The notes under the pieces were generated by a model. That model made no database searches and was not told where the DNA came from. It worked only from the letters and a program-made list of their open reading frames with translations. A program made the translations under genes and the position numbers. Below are positions 35,920 to 45,922 of a stretch of DNA of 64,000 bases, in pieces. Source of the DNA: Flavobacterium sp. WC2421 (GTDB taxonomy: Bacteria; Bacteroidota; Bacteroidia; Flavobacteriales; Flavobacteriaceae). Position 1 is the first letter of the stretch; the number at the start of each line of letters is the position of its first letter. The DNA is taken from positions 1 through 64,000 of the forward strand of contig NZ_CP162004.1 in the NCBI RefSeq assembly GCF_040822115.1. Direction: 5' to 3'.

Positions 35920-38181
35920 TTAAGCTTCAGCTGCAATTAAGTTTAATGCTGATCCAGCAACATACCAACCAATTTGCCCTTCATTGTATGTATGGTTAGC
36001 CAAGATAATATCTTTACTTCCATCAGCATGAACAAATTCTATTGATATTGGTTTCGCTGGAGCAAAATCGACTAAATCAATAAAGTTGATTGTATCATCT
36101 TCTTGGATTTTATCGTAATCTGCTTCATTAGCAAAAGTCAATCCTAAAAGTCCTTGTTTTTTAAGATTCGTTTCATGGATACGAGCAAATGATTTTACTA
36201 GTACTGCTTTTACTCCTAAGAAACGAGGTTCCATTGCAGCATGCTCACGAGAAGAGCCTTCACCATAGTTATGATCTCCAACAACAACGGAAGGGACTCC
36301 AGCTGCTTTGTATGCACGAGCAACTGCAGGAACTGCATCATATTCACCTGTTAATTGATTTTTAACTGAATTTGTTTTTTGTGTGTACGCATTTACTGCA
36401 CCAATCAACATATTATTAGAAATATTATCTAAATGTCCACGAAAACGCAACCATGGTCCAGCCATAGAAATATGGTCCGTTGTACATTTACCAAATGCTT
36501 TAATAAGCAATTTAGCTCCTGTAATATTTTTTCCGTCCCACGCATCAAATGGAGCTAATAATTGTAGTCTATCAGATGTTTCACTAACCACTATTTTAAC
36601 ACCAGAACCATCGGAAGCAGGCGCTTGAAATCCATTATCATCAACATCAAATCCTCTTTTTGGTAATTCATCACCATAAGGAGCTTTCAATTTCACTTCT
36701 TCTCCATTATCATTCAATAAAGTATCCGTTAATGGATTGAAATCTAATCTTCCTGAAATTGCTAACGCAGCTACCATCTCTGGTGAAGTTACGAAAGCAT
36801 GTGTATTTGGGTTACCATCTGCTCTTTTTGAGAAGTTACGGTTGAAAGAGTGCACAATTGTATTTTTCTCCTGTTTATCAGCTCCTGCTCTATCCCATTG
36901 TCCAATACATGGTCCACAAGCATTTGTAAATACTTTTGTACCCATTTTTTCAAATGTAGCAATTATACCATCTCTTTCAATTGTAAATCTAATTTGCTCT
37001 GAACCTGGATTAATTCCAAACTCCGCTTTTGGAGTAATTCCATGCTCAACAGCTTGATTTACGATAGATGCTGCACGAGCCATATCTTCGTAAGAAGAGT
37101 TGGTACAAGAACCAATTAATCCCCATTCTACTTTTATAGGCCATCCATTTGCAGCAGCTTCTTCTTTCATTTTAGAAACTGGAGTACCTCTATCTGGAGT
37201 AAAAGGCCCATTGATATGTGGTTCTAATTCTGATAAATTTATTTCAATTACTTGGTCAAAATAGTGCTCAGGATTAGCATAAACTTCAGGATCGCCTGTT
37301 AAATAATCAGCCACTTTATCAGCAGCATCCACTACATCTTGACGACCCGTTGCAGATAAATACCTACGCATAGAATCATCATAACCAAATGTTGAAGTTG
37401 TAGCTCCAATTTCGGCACCCATATTACAAATTGTACCTTTACCAGTACAAGACATATTAGTAGCACCTTCACCAAAATATTCAACAATAGCACCAGTTCC
37501 CCCTTTTACAGTAAGAATATCAGCTACTTTTAAGATCACATCTTTTGGAGCAGTCCAACCAGATAACTTTCCAGTTAACTTAACACCAATTAATTTAGGA
37601 AATTTTAATTCCCATCCCATACCTGACATTACATCAACGGCATCAGCTCCACCAACACCTATTGCCAACATACCTAATCCACCTGCATTCACAGTATGAG
37701 AGTCAGTACCAATCATCATTCCGCCTGGAAAAGCATAATTCTCCAAAACGATTTGATGAATAATCCCCGAACCAGGTTTCCAGAATCCAATTCCGTATTT
37801 ATTTGAAACAGAAGAAAGGAAGTCAAAAACTTCACTTGACTGTTGTTTTGCTACTGCTAAATCTTTCTCAGCACCTACTTTCGCCAAAATTAGGTGATCA
37901 CAATGTACCGTTGTAGGCACCGCTACCGTTTTCTTACCTGCATGCATGAATTGCAACAAAGCCATTTGAGCAGTTGCATCTTGACAAGCTACTCTATCTG
38001 GAGCAAAGTCAACATAATCAACTCCTCGTCCGTACGCTTGCTTTGCCTTTCCGTCCCACAAGTGGGTATATAAAATTTTCTCTGTTAAAGTTAGCGGACG
38101 ACCCACTACCTCGCGTGCAGCATCAACACGAGCAGCCATGTTGTCATACACTTTTTTAATCATATCAATATCAAAAGCCAT
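35920..38181 (-). CDS. acnA: aconitate hydratase, mitochondrial-type
   Basis: This 753-aa [4Fe-4S] enzyme isomerises citrate to isocitrate in the TCA cycle. The ATG at 38181 ([15 protein letters not shown]) is chosen; the 16 upstream codons are non-conserved. The cluster cysteines are in GSCTNSS at about residue 358 and ACGPC at about 421 and 424, and the swivel domain has [11 protein letters not shown]. The subfamily resembles mitochondrial aconitase rather than the 890-aa bacterial AcnA. A terminator (38246-38278) separates it from the acnB-type gene upstream. Confidence 0.96.
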   Translation of the reverse strand: MAFDIDMIKKVYDNMAARVDAAREVVGRPLTLTEKILYTHLWDGKAKQAYGRGVDYVDFAPDRVACQDATAQMALLQFMHAGKKTVAVPTTVHCDHLILAKVGAEKDLAVAKQQSSEVFDFLSSVSNKYGIGFWKPGSGIIHQIVLENYAFPGGMMIGTDSHTVNAGGLGMLAIGVGGADAVDVMSGMGWELKFPKLIGVKLTGKLSGWTAPKDVILKVADILTVKGGTGAIVEYFGEGATNMSCTGKGTICNMGAEIGATTSTFGYDDSMRRYLSATGRQDVVDAADKVADYLTGDPEVYANPEHYFDQVIEINLSELEPHINGPFTPDRGTPVSKMKEEAAANGWPIKVEWGLIGSCTNSSYEDMARAASIVNQAVEHGITPKAEFGINPGSEQIRFTIERDGIIATFEKMGTKVFTNACGPCIGQWDRAGADKQEKNTIVHSFNRNFSKRADGNPNTHAFVTSPEMVAALAISGRLDFNPLTDTLLNDNGEEVKLKAPYGDELPKRGFDVDDNGFQAPASDGSGVKIVVSETSDRLQLLAPFDAWDGKNITGAKLLIKAFGKCTTDHISMAGPWLRFRGHLDNISNNMLIGAVNAYTQKTNSVKNQLTGEYDAVPAVARAYKAAGVPSVVVGDHNYGEGSSREHAAMEPRFLGVKAVLVKSFARIHETNLKKQGLLGLTFANEADYDKIQEDDTINFIDLVDFAPAKPISIEFVHADGSKDIILANHTYNEGQIGWYVAGSALNLIAAEA

Positions 38182-38245
38182 AATATATAAGTGTTTTTGT
38201 TGTTCAATTTTAAACACCACAATATACAAAAAAATGAGGAGCTAT

Positions 38246-38278
38246 AAAAAAAAGCCTGAGTTAATAACTCAGACTTTT
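38246..38278 (-). terminator. terminator between the two aconitase genes
   Basis: On the minus strand AGTCTGAGTT and AACTCAGGCT arms are followed by T8. It ends the acnB-type transcript, so the two aconitase genes are probably regulated separately. Confidence 0.85.
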
Positions 38279-38302
38279 CATATATTTAATAAAGATTAAC
38301 AA

Positions 38303-41074
38303 TTACCTAACTAATTGCTTATGAGGAGGTGCAAACTTAGTCAAATTGATTCCTTTTACAGCTACTTTGTATTCTTCTATAGTAGGAGTTCTACCTAAAA
38401 TTGTGGATAAAACTACAACAGGTGTAGACGAAAGTAATGACTCTCCTTTTTTACCTTCAGTATCCTCAACAACTCGCCCTTGGAAAAGACGTGTAGAAGT
38501 TGCCATTACCGTATCTCCTTTGGCGGCTTTTTCTTGATTACCCATACATAGGTTACATCCTGGACGTTCTAAGTACAACATTTTTTCGTATGAAGTACGT
38601 GCTATCGCTTTAGGTATGTTATCATCAAATTCAAAACCAGAATACTTCTGTAAAATCTCCCAGTCTCCTTCTGCTTTAAGTTCATCTACGATATTATAAG
38701 TAGGTGGCGCCACTACAAGCGGTGCTTTGAACTCTACCTTACCTTGTTGCTCATCTATGTTTTTAAGCATTTGAGCAAGAATTTTCATATCTCCCTTGTG
38801 AACCATACAAGAACCTATAAAACCAAGATCTACTTTTTTATCACCACCATAGAAAGAAAGTGGTCTAATTGTATCGTGCGTATATCGTTTAGAAACATCA
38901 ATATTATTTACGTCTGGATCTGCAATCATTGGCTCTGCAATCACATCAAGATCAACAACAACTTCAGCAAAATACTTAGCATCTGCATCTGGAGTCAATG
39001 CTGGTTTGTCACCTGATTTGATTTCCGCAATTCGCTTATCAGCAATAGCAATCAATCCTTTCAGAACTTGTGTTTTATTATCCATTCCTTTATCAATCAT
39101 GATCTGGATTCTACCTTTTGCAATCTCTAAAGATTCGATTAATGTAGCATCTTCAGAAATACAGATAGAAGCTTTCGCTTTCATCTCTGCAGTCCAATCC
39201 GTAAATGTAAAGGATTGGTCAGCTGTAAGAGTACCAATATGTACCTCAATAACTCGTCCTTGGAACACGTTATCTCCTTTAAACTGATGAAGCATCTGAG
39301 ATTGAGTAGCATGAACTACATCACGGAAATCCATATATTCCTTCATTTCCCCTTTGAAAGTTACCTTCACAGATTGCGGGATTGGCATAGAAGCCTCACC
39401 TGTAGCCAATGCAAGTGCAACGGTTCCTGAGTCAGCACCAAAAGCAACTCCTTTAGACATTCTGGTATGAGAGTCACCACCAATAGTAATTGCCCAGTCA
39501 TCAACTGTAAGGTCATTTAATACTTTATGAATAACATCCGTCATTGCAAGATATTCTCCTTTCGGGTCACGTGCAGTAATCAAACCGAAGTCGTTCATAA
39601 ACTTCATTAATCTAGGGATATTTGCCTTAGACTTATTATCCCAAACTGAAGCAGTGTGGCACCCTGATTGATAAGCACCGTCAACAATTGGCGAAATCAC
39701 AGTAGCAGCCATAGACTCTAACTCCTGAGAAGTCATCAAACCAGTTGTATCTTGCGAACCCACAATATTTACGGTAACACGCACATCTGAACCAGCGTGC
39801 AATACTTTACCTGGAGTAGTTCCAACAGCGTTTTTATTGAATATTTTTTCAACTGCAGTTAGACCTTGTCCTTCAATAGAAATTTCTTTTGATGCAGCGT
39901 ACACTTGAGGTATATCAATATTTAAAGTTTTACAAGCAAATGTTTGTAATTTTTTACCAAAAACGATAGCATAAGACCCACCCGCTTTTATAAATTCCAC
40001 TTTTTGAGGAGTTAAAGAAGATGAAATATCAATCAATTCTTTGTCCCCATTATATAATTTCTTAGTCTTTGTGTTGATTGTAAGAACAGTTCCTGTAGCA
40101 ACAGAGTACACTTCTTCAAGAATAGCCTCTCCTGCTGCATCAACGACAACATTTCCTTCTGCATCTAATTTTTTAGCCCAGTTTTTAAGATCAATCCCAA
40201 TCCCACCTGTTACCCCAACAGTTGTTAGGAAAATTGGTGAAATACCGTTTGTACCGGCAATAATTGGAGCAATATTGATAAATGGAACATACGGACTTGC
40301 TTTTTTACCTGTCCATAATGCCACGTTGTTAACACCTGACATTCTTGATGAACCTACGCCCATAGTACCTCTCTCAGCGATTAACATAACGCTTTTATCA
40401 GGATTAGCTTCTGCCAATGCTTTAATTTCATCTTGTGCTTCAGGAGAAATCAAACATTTACCATGCAATTCACGATCCGATCTTGAGTGTGCTTGGTTTC
40501 CTGGAGAAAGTAAATCAGTTGAAATATCTCCTTCACCAGCGATATAAGTAATTACCTTAATTTCTTCAGCTATTTCTGGTAATTTTGTAAAGAATTCTGC
40601 TTGAGCATAGCTCTCTAAGATTTCTTTTGCTACAGCATTACCGCTTTTATAAGCCTCTTCTAAACGATCAGTATCTGCTTCATAAAGAAAAACTTGTGTT
40701 TTTAATACTGCCGCAGCATCTTTTGCAATAGCAGCATCAGCACCTAAAGCTAAGTCTAGCAACACTTCAACCGAAGTTCCACCTTTCATATGTGATAACA
40801 ACTCTAAAGCAAAAGCAGGAGTAATCTCAGCAACAACTGATTCTCCTAAAATAATTTCTTTCAAAAATTTAGCTTTTAAACCTGCCGCAGGAGTAGTACC
40901 CGGTACCACATTATAAATAAAAAAGTCAAGAGAACTTTCTCTATCCTTGTTATTTAAATCTTTAATTTGCGAAATAACATCGCTTAGTAATTCAGCACCA
41001 TCAATTGGCTTTGGGTTAAGTCCTTGGTTTTTTCTTTCTTCAATCTCTTGGATGTAATCCTGATACGTATTCAT
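38303..41074 (-). CDS. acnB: bifunctional aconitate hydratase 2 / 2-methylisocitrate dehydratase
   Basis: A 923-aa AcnB-type [4Fe-4S] enzyme. Its N-terminal HEAT-like and swivel domains precede the catalytic core, the reverse of AcnA domain order. Cluster ligands are seen in FIGSCMVHKGDM (about residue 755) and RPGCNLCMGNQEK (about 840). In E. coli AcnB is the main TCA aconitase and also hydrates methylaconitate in the methylcitrate cycle. The start at 41074 (MNTYQDYIQEIEERK) is favoured over the upstream ATG. A -7 box lies at 41169-41176. Confidence 0.96.
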   Translation of the reverse strand: MNTYQDYIQEIEERKNQGLNPKPIDGAELLSDVISQIKDLNNKDRESSLDFFIYNVVPGTTPAAGLKAKFLKEIILGESVVAEITPAFALELLSHMKGGTSVEVLLDLALGADAAIAKDAAAVLKTQVFLYEADTDRLEEAYKSGNAVAKEILESYAQAEFFTKLPEIAEEIKVITYIAGEGDISTDLLSPGNQAHSRSDRELHGKCLISPEAQDEIKALAEANPDKSVMLIAERGTMGVGSSRMSGVNNVALWTGKKASPYVPFINIAPIIAGTNGISPIFLTTVGVTGGIGIDLKNWAKKLDAEGNVVVDAAGEAILEEVYSVATGTVLTINTKTKKLYNGDKELIDISSSLTPQKVEFIKAGGSYAIVFGKKLQTFACKTLNIDIPQVYAASKEISIEGQGLTAVEKIFNKNAVGTTPGKVLHAGSDVRVTVNIVGSQDTTGLMTSQELESMAATVISPIVDGAYQSGCHTASVWDNKSKANIPRLMKFMNDFGLITARDPKGEYLAMTDVIHKVLNDLTVDDWAITIGGDSHTRMSKGVAFGADSGTVALALATGEASMPIPQSVKVTFKGEMKEYMDFRDVVHATQSQMLHQFKGDNVFQGRVIEVHIGTLTADQSFTFTDWTAEMKAKASICISEDATLIESLEIAKGRIQIMIDKGMDNKTQVLKGLIAIADKRIAEIKSGDKPALTPDADAKYFAEVVVDLDVIAEPMIADPDVNNIDVSKRYTHDTIRPLSFYGGDKKVDLGFIGSCMVHKGDMKILAQMLKNIDEQQGKVEFKAPLVVAPPTYNIVDELKAEGDWEILQKYSGFEFDDNIPKAIARTSYEKMLYLERPGCNLCMGNQEKAAKGDTVMATSTRLFQGRVVEDTEGKKGESLLSSTPVVVLSTILGRTPTIEEYKVAVKGINLTKFAPPHKQLVR

Positions 41075-41168
41075 AATAGAAGTCTTTTTCAATTTTAATA
41101 GCAGATTCCATTGATAATTTCAATATCAAAAAGCCATTATATATAGGTGATTTTTGTTTTTTCAAGTG

Positions 41169-41176
41169 CAAATTTA
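41169..41176 (-). promoter_or_regulatory. acnB promoter -7 box
   Basis: TAAATTTG on the minus strand matches TAnnTTTG and lies 94 bp before the acnB start. The remainder of the 41075-41417 spacer shows no ORF; a weak hairpin is at 41369-41397. Confidence 0.5.
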
Positions 41177-41368
41177 CATATTAAAGATGAGAATTAAAAA
41201 AATTTAATAGAGGTGCCCTTTTCAAAAATTATTATTATCTAATACTGATTTTTAATGCGTATAATTAGTAAAATAGAAAAAATTTAACACTAAAATGATT
41301 AATCCGTAATCAAACATTTGTATTAGTATTTTTTCTAAAAAGCAAAAATCACACTCAACAAGAAAACG

Positions 41369-41397
41369 TTGTAGTTCTATTCAAAACCCAACTACAA
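41369..41397 (-). terminator. weak hairpin after the MoxR gene
   Basis: TTGTAGTT and AACTACAA arms with a 13-base loop follow the MoxR stop codon on the minus strand. The T tract is poor, so termination is uncertain. Confidence 0.4.
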
Positions 41398-41417
41398 ACC
41401 AGCTAATAAATTTCATT

Positions 41418-42371
41418 TTAAAGTAACTTTGAGATTATAATCTCTTCAGTTATCCCCTCAGCATCTGCTTTGTAATTCTTGATAATTCTATGGCGAAGTA
41501 TGCCAATTGCCACGGCTTTGACATCTTCAATATCTGGCGAAAATTTACCGTTGAAAGCGGCATGAGCTTTGGCAGCTAAAATTAAATTTTGTGATGCCCT
41601 AGGTCCTGCACCCCAATCTAAATAATTTTTAACAAACCCATCAGACAAAGCATTATCAGGACGTGTTTTACAAACCAAACTTACTGCATATTCAACAACA
41701 TTATCGGCAACTGGTATTCTACGTATCAAATGCTGAAAGTCTATTATTTCTTGAGCCGTAAAAAGAGGATTAATACTTGAACTCACATCAGAAGTAGTTC
41801 TTTTAACCACTTCTACCTCTTCATCAAATGAAGGATATTCTAATTTTATAGCAAACATAAAGCGGTCTAACTGCGCTTCTGGCAACGGATAAGTTCCCTC
41901 TTGCTCAATAGGGTTTTGTGTAGCTAAAACGAAATAAGGCAGATCCAGTTTGTAATTCTCACCTGCTATTGTAACAGAACGCTCTTGCATCGCTTCTAAT
42001 AAAGCGGCTTGTGTTTTTGGAGGTGTTCTATTGATTTCATCCGCAAGAATGATATTCGAAAAAATAGGTCCTTTTATAAATTTAAATTGGCGATTTTCAT
42101 CTAATATTTCACTACCTAAAATATCGGAAGGCATCAAATCTGGTGTAAATTGTATTCTTTTAAAATGAAGCCCTAAAGCTTGAGCCAGTGTATTTACTAA
42201 CAATGTTTTTGCTAATCCTGGAACACCAACTAAAAGAGCATGACCTCCAGAAAAAATACAGAGTAAAATTTGATCTACTACTGCATCTTGACCCACTATT
42301 ATTTTGGCGATTTCGTTTTTAAGATCGTTCCGTTTCTGTACTAAATTATGTATTGCTGCTACATCAGACAT
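41418..42371 (-). CDS. MoxR-family AAA+ ATPase
   Basis: A 317-aa AAA+ chaperone-like ATPase. The Walker A is GVPGLAKT in GGHALLVGVPGLAKTLLV, Walker B is IILADEINRTPPKTQAALLEAM, and the sensor region includes LATQNPIEQEGTYPLPEAQLDRF. MoxR proteins help mature metal-cofactor or von Willebrand-domain partners, but no vWA or DUF58 partner lies next to it in this window. It follows the parvulin gene with a hairpin between them. Confidence 0.95.
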   Translation of the reverse strand: MSDVAAIHNLVQKRNDLKNEIAKIIVGQDAVVDQILLCIFSGGHALLVGVPGLAKTLLVNTLAQALGLHFKRIQFTPDLMPSDILGSEILDENRQFKFIKGPIFSNIILADEINRTPPKTQAALLEAMQERSVTIAGENYKLDLPYFVLATQNPIEQEGTYPLPEAQLDRFMFAIKLEYPSFDEEVEVVKRTTSDVSSSINPLFTAQEIIDFQHLIRRIPVADNVVEYAVSLVCKTRPDNALSDGFVKNYLDWGAGPRASQNLILAAKAHAAFNGKFSPDIEDVKAVAIGILRHRIIKNYKADAEGITEEIIISKLL

Positions 42372-42390
42372 TTATAAACCTATTTAAATT

Positions 42391-42435
42391 AAAAAAGAGT
42401 TAACGCTATGAAAATCCATAAAGCTAACTCTTTTT
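42391..42435. terminator. hairpin between parvulin and MoxR genes
   Basis: AAAAAGAGTTA and TAACTCTTTTT arms enclose a roughly 23-base loop. On the minus strand it lies after the parvulin gene and before moxR and ends in a T run. Since no promoter is seen in the remaining 19 bp, moxR is probably reached by read-through. Confidence 0.75.
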
Positions 42436-42451
42436 ATTTATTTTATAAAAA

Positions 42452-43864
42452 TTATTTTTTCTTCAACCAGTTATTGGTAAAATCACAATCTCTGTATTCA
42501 CCAAGAACCTTAATATACGTTTCATTTATTTTCTCATCAAACCATTTTCCAACAGCTTTAATTTGTTTTTCTTTTAAAGCCAACTCTTTTATTTTAAGAT
42601 AATCGGTGGCATAATCCGCAACATGTTCGTTGATTCTATTTGTCACAGTAATAAGCTTAAAACTTTTTTTACCGTTTTCATCCGTATCCAATATAGGTTG
42701 TGAAATCGCATCATCTTTTAAATTTGAAACTTGACCATACAGACTAGGATCCATTTTTGTCAATTCGAAACGCGTATCTTGCGTTTTTGGATTAATCAAA
42801 ACACCACCATTTGCTTTAGTTTCCTTTTGATCAGATTCTGTTCTAGCCGCTTCTGCAAAAGTTATTTTTTTATCTACAATTTTACTTCTAATTAAACTTA
42901 TCTTCTCTTTAGCTTCATTAATAGCTTCGTCAGAAACTGTTGGCGTCAATAATATATGGCGTAATTCAATTTCTTGTCCTTTAATTTTCTCTATGTATAT
43001 AATATGAAACCCGTAAATAGTTTCAAACGGAGCCGATATCTCCCCTTCTTGCAAACTAAAAGCAACATCCTTAAATTCTTTAATAAAAGCTGTTTTTCTA
43101 TTCATTTTATAATAACCTCCATTTGTAGCTGACCCAGGATCTTTAGAGTATAAAACTGCTTTAGTTGCAAAACTAGAACCTTCTTCTACTTCTTTCTTAA
43201 ACCCATTAAGTTTATCAATTACTTTTTGTTTTTCAGCATCCGAAACTTTAGGAGTAATTACGATTTGCGCTACTTCCATTTCTGCACCAAAAAGAGGCAA
43301 TTCATCCTTAGGTATTTTTTTGAAAAAATTACGAACTTCTTCTGGTGTAATTTCAACTCCTTCAACAATCTTTTTTGTCATTTCAGAAGTTAATTTTTGC
43401 TCTTTCAAAATATCAAAAAAGTAACTTTTAAACTCCTCTTCTGAATTTTTTTTATAGTATTTTACTACTTTTTCAAGAGATCCAATTTGACCTACCATAT
43501 AGGCTAATCTATCTTCCAACATCCCTTTTACTTCAGCATCAGTTACTTTAATACTATCCTGAATTGCTTGATGCGCATACAGTTTGTCTTCCATTAGTTT
43601 TCCTAACATCTGACATCTTGTTATATCTTTAATTGAACCTCCTTGACTTGAAATTTCTAAATACGATTTATCAATATCTGAATCCAATATAATATAATCC
43701 CCTACAGTAGCAACTACACCGTCTATTTTTTGTCTTTGATTGGATTGGATTTTCTTAACAGGAACAATAACACTGTCTTTAATTATCTCTTGAGCTCTTG
43801 AAATTGTACTTGAAAATAGTAAAAGAAAAAAAACAAGCGCAATTTTATTATTTATGGACTTCAT
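42452..43864 (-). CDS. periplasmic peptidyl-prolyl isomerase (SurA/parvulin type)
   Basis: A 470-aa exported folding factor. The start at 43864 (MKSINNKIALVFFLLLFSSTISRAQ) gives a clean signal peptide. A SurA_N-like helical region with DSDIDKSYLEISSQGG spans about 40-165. Two PpiC rotamase domains follow: the first at about 170-275 (EVAQIVITPKVSDAEK, FIKEFKDVAFSLQEGEISAPFETIYGFHIIYIE), the second at about 280-385 (LRHILLTPTVSDEAI). SurA-like proteins assist outer-membrane protein folding. Confidence 0.92.
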   Translation of the reverse strand: MKSINNKIALVFFLLLFSSTISRAQEIIKDSVIVPVKKIQSNQRQKIDGVVATVGDYIILDSDIDKSYLEISSQGGSIKDITRCQMLGKLMEDKLYAHQAIQDSIKVTDAEVKGMLEDRLAYMVGQIGSLEKVVKYYKKNSEEEFKSYFFDILKEQKLTSEMTKKIVEGVEITPEEVRNFFKKIPKDELPLFGAEMEVAQIVITPKVSDAEKQKVIDKLNGFKKEVEEGSSFATKAVLYSKDPGSATNGGYYKMNRKTAFIKEFKDVAFSLQEGEISAPFETIYGFHIIYIEKIKGQEIELRHILLTPTVSDEAINEAKEKISLIRSKIVDKKITFAEAARTESDQKETKANGGVLINPKTQDTRFELTKMDPSLYGQVSNLKDDAISQPILDTDENGKKSFKLITVTNRINEHVADYATDYLKIKELALKEKQIKAVGKWFDEKINETYIKVLGEYRDCDFTNNWLKKK

Positions 43865-44173
43865 TTGTAATTTATTTAATAGCATTATTTGAAATTTATA
43901 TTACGGCAAAGGATTCTGTTCCTCAATTCTTCAAAATTTATTTATAGAAGTCTTTACTTTCGCGACCAAATATACGCTATAAGTATCAAGAAATAAAAAT
44001 GTTCTTACAAACCTTTTCCCATAATTAAAACGAACAAAAATAACAATTCAATTACATAATACAAGTTTCCACTCTACTATTAACAAAATTTTATAGGAGC
44101 ATTATTCTTTATTAGAAGTACTGCATTAATAGTCCTTTTAACTTATTGAAATCGAGTTTGCAATAATTATAAA
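43865..44173. other. intergenic region before prfC with possible unannotated forward transcript
   Basis: About 310 bp without a protein gene. It contains the minus-strand -7 box at 43967-43974 for the parvulin gene. On the plus strand it leads into the terminator at 44174-44209 although no forward gene precedes it, so a short forward RNA may start here. I did not find a convincing forward promoter. Confidence 0.4.
43967..43974 (-). promoter_or_regulatory. parvulin-gene promoter -7 box
   Basis: TATATTTG on the minus strand matches the -7 consensus and lies 102 bp before the start codon. A TTG 12 bp further upstream is too close to be a standard -33 element. Confidence 0.45.
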
Positions 44174-44209
44174 TGAGGCTATTCTAAAAGAGAGCCTCAT
44201 TTTTTTTTA
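44174..44209 (+). terminator. orphan forward terminator upstream of prfC
   Basis: AATGAGGCT and AGCCTCATT arms with a 12-base loop are followed by T9 on the plus strand. No forward gene precedes it. It is 17 bp upstream of the prfC -7 box. It may end a small RNA or lost gene transcript. Confidence 0.75.
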
Positions 44210-44226
44210 TTAGCATTTATAAATAG

Positions 44227-44234
44227 TACTTTTG
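44227..44234 (+). promoter_or_regulatory. prfC promoter -7 box
   Basis: TACTTTTG is a perfect TAnnTTTG match 19 bp before the prfC ATG and implies a very short leader. No clear TTG -33 box is seen. Confidence 0.55.
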
Positions 44235-44253
44235 CAAACTATTTACAGTAAAT

Positions 44254-45843
44254 ATGAGCTTTTTAAAAGAAATACAAAGAAGAAGAACTTTCGGAATTAT
44301 CTCGCATCCCGATGCAGGTAAAACAACACTAACAGAAAAATTGTTGCTTTTTGGAGGAGCAATTCAAGAAGCTGGTGCAGTAAAAAACAATAAAATTAAA
44401 AAAGGAGCTACGAGTGATTTCATGGAAATTGAGCGTCAGAGAGGAATTTCGGTTTCTACCTCTGTTTTGGCTTTTAATTACCAAGATAAAAAAATCAATA
44501 TTCTTGATACTCCTGGGCATAAAGATTTTGCCGAAGATACTTTTAGAACTTTAACCGCTGTTGACAGTGTTATCGTTGTAATTGACGTAGCAAAAGGGGT
44601 TGAAGAACAAACAGAAAAATTAGTCGCAGTTTGTAGAATGCGAAAAATTCCTATCATCGTTTTTATTAATAAAATGGACCGTGAGGGAAAAGATGCTTTT
44701 GACTTGATGGATGAAGTGGAACAAAAATTAGGACTTACTGTCACACCTCTTAGTTTTCCAATAGGAATGGGGTATGACTTTCAAGGTATTTATAATTTAT
44801 GGGAACAAAACATCAATTTATTTAGCGGAGACAATCGTAAAAATATTGAAGAAACAATCGCTTTTTCTGATGTTCAAAACCCTGAATTAGAAAAAATAAT
44901 AGGTCAAAAACCTGCAAATACTTTACGTGAAGAACTAGAATTGATTGATGAAGTTTATCCAAAATTTGATCGTCAAGACTATTTAGACGGTAAACTACAA
45001 CCCGTGTTTTTTGGATCGGCATTGAACAATTTCGGGGTAAGAGAATTACTAGATTGTTTTGTTGCTATTGCACCTTCACCTAGACCAAAAGAATCCGAAA
45101 CAAGATTAGTAGATCCAAAAGAAGAAAAAATGTCTGGTTTTGTATTTAAAATCCATGCAAATATGGATCCAAAACACAGAGACCGTCTTGCTTTTATAAA
45201 AATTGTTTCTGGAACATTTGAAAGAAACAAACCCTATTATCATGTACGTCAGAAAAAGAATTTAAAATTCTCAAGTCCAAATGCTTTTTTTGCAGAAAAG
45301 AAAGAAATTGTAGACATCTCTTATCCTGGAGATATTGTAGGTCTTCACGATACAGGAAATTTCAAAATTGGCGACACTTTAACCGAAGGAGAAATCATGA
45401 GCTTTAAAGGAATCCCTAGTTTCTCTCCAGAGCATTTTAGATACATTAATAATGCAGATCCAATGAAAGCAAAACAACTGGATAAAGGTATCGATCAATT
45501 GATGGATGAAGGGGTTGCACAGTTGTTCACACTTGAAATGAATAACCGTAAAATCATTGGAACTGTAGGTGCACTTCAGTATGAAGTAATCCAATACCGA
45601 CTAGAACATGAATATGGTGCTAAATGTACTTATGAAAACTTTCCTGTACACAAAGCATGTTGGGTAAAACCAGATGATGCTAAAAACAATGAGTTTAAAG
45701 AATTTAAAAGAATCAAACAGAAATTCTTAGCGCACGATAAATACGGACAATTAGTCTTTCTAGCTGATTCCGACTTTACAATCCAAATGACTCAAAACAA
45801 ATACCCAAGTGTAAAATTATTCTTTACATCAGAATTTGAATAA
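44254..45843 (+). CDS. prfC: peptide chain release factor 3
   Basis: RF3 is a translational GTPase that recycles RF1/RF2 after peptide release. The 529-aa protein has G1 SHPDAGKTTLTEK, the switch I region RQRGISVSTSV, G3 DTPGHKDFAED and G4 NKMD. Domains II and III follow (VFKIHANMDPKHRDRLAFIKIVSG, GALQYEVIQYRLEHEYG). Length and motif order match PrfC. The -7 box at 44227 sits directly upstream; a bidirectional terminator follows. Confidence 0.97.
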   Translation: MSFLKEIQRRRTFGIISHPDAGKTTLTEKLLLFGGAIQEAGAVKNNKIKKGATSDFMEIERQRGISVSTSVLAFNYQDKKINILDTPGHKDFAEDTFRTLTAVDSVIVVIDVAKGVEEQTEKLVAVCRMRKIPIIVFINKMDREGKDAFDLMDEVEQKLGLTVTPLSFPIGMGYDFQGIYNLWEQNINLFSGDNRKNIEETIAFSDVQNPELEKIIGQKPANTLREELELIDEVYPKFDRQDYLDGKLQPVFFGSALNNFGVRELLDCFVAIAPSPRPKESETRLVDPKEEKMSGFVFKIHANMDPKHRDRLAFIKIVSGTFERNKPYYHVRQKKNLKFSSPNAFFAEKKEIVDISYPGDIVGLHDTGNFKIGDTLTEGEIMSFKGIPSFSPEHFRYINNADPMKAKQLDKGIDQLMDEGVAQLFTLEMNNRKIIGTVGALQYEVIQYRLEHEYGAKCTYENFPVHKACWVKPDDAKNNEFKEFKRIKQKFLAHDKYGQLVFLADSDFTIQMTQNKYPSVKLFFTSEFE

Positions 45844-45864
45844 GGTTATAAAAAATACAAGAAC

Positions 45865-45899
45865 AAAAAAAAACGCTAATTCACATTAGCGTTTTTTTT
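45865..45899. terminator. bidirectional terminator
   Basis: AAAAACGCTAAT and ATTAGCGTTTTTT arms around TCAC, with A and T runs, separate prfC from the small reverse gene. Confidence 0.92.
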
Positions 45900-45922
45900 A
45901 TCCCTTTTAAATTTTATTTTGT

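Noticed and set aside
40041..40547. 168-codon forward ORF inside acnB
   Set aside because: It is a shadow of a strongly conserved reverse gene, with no family pattern of its own.
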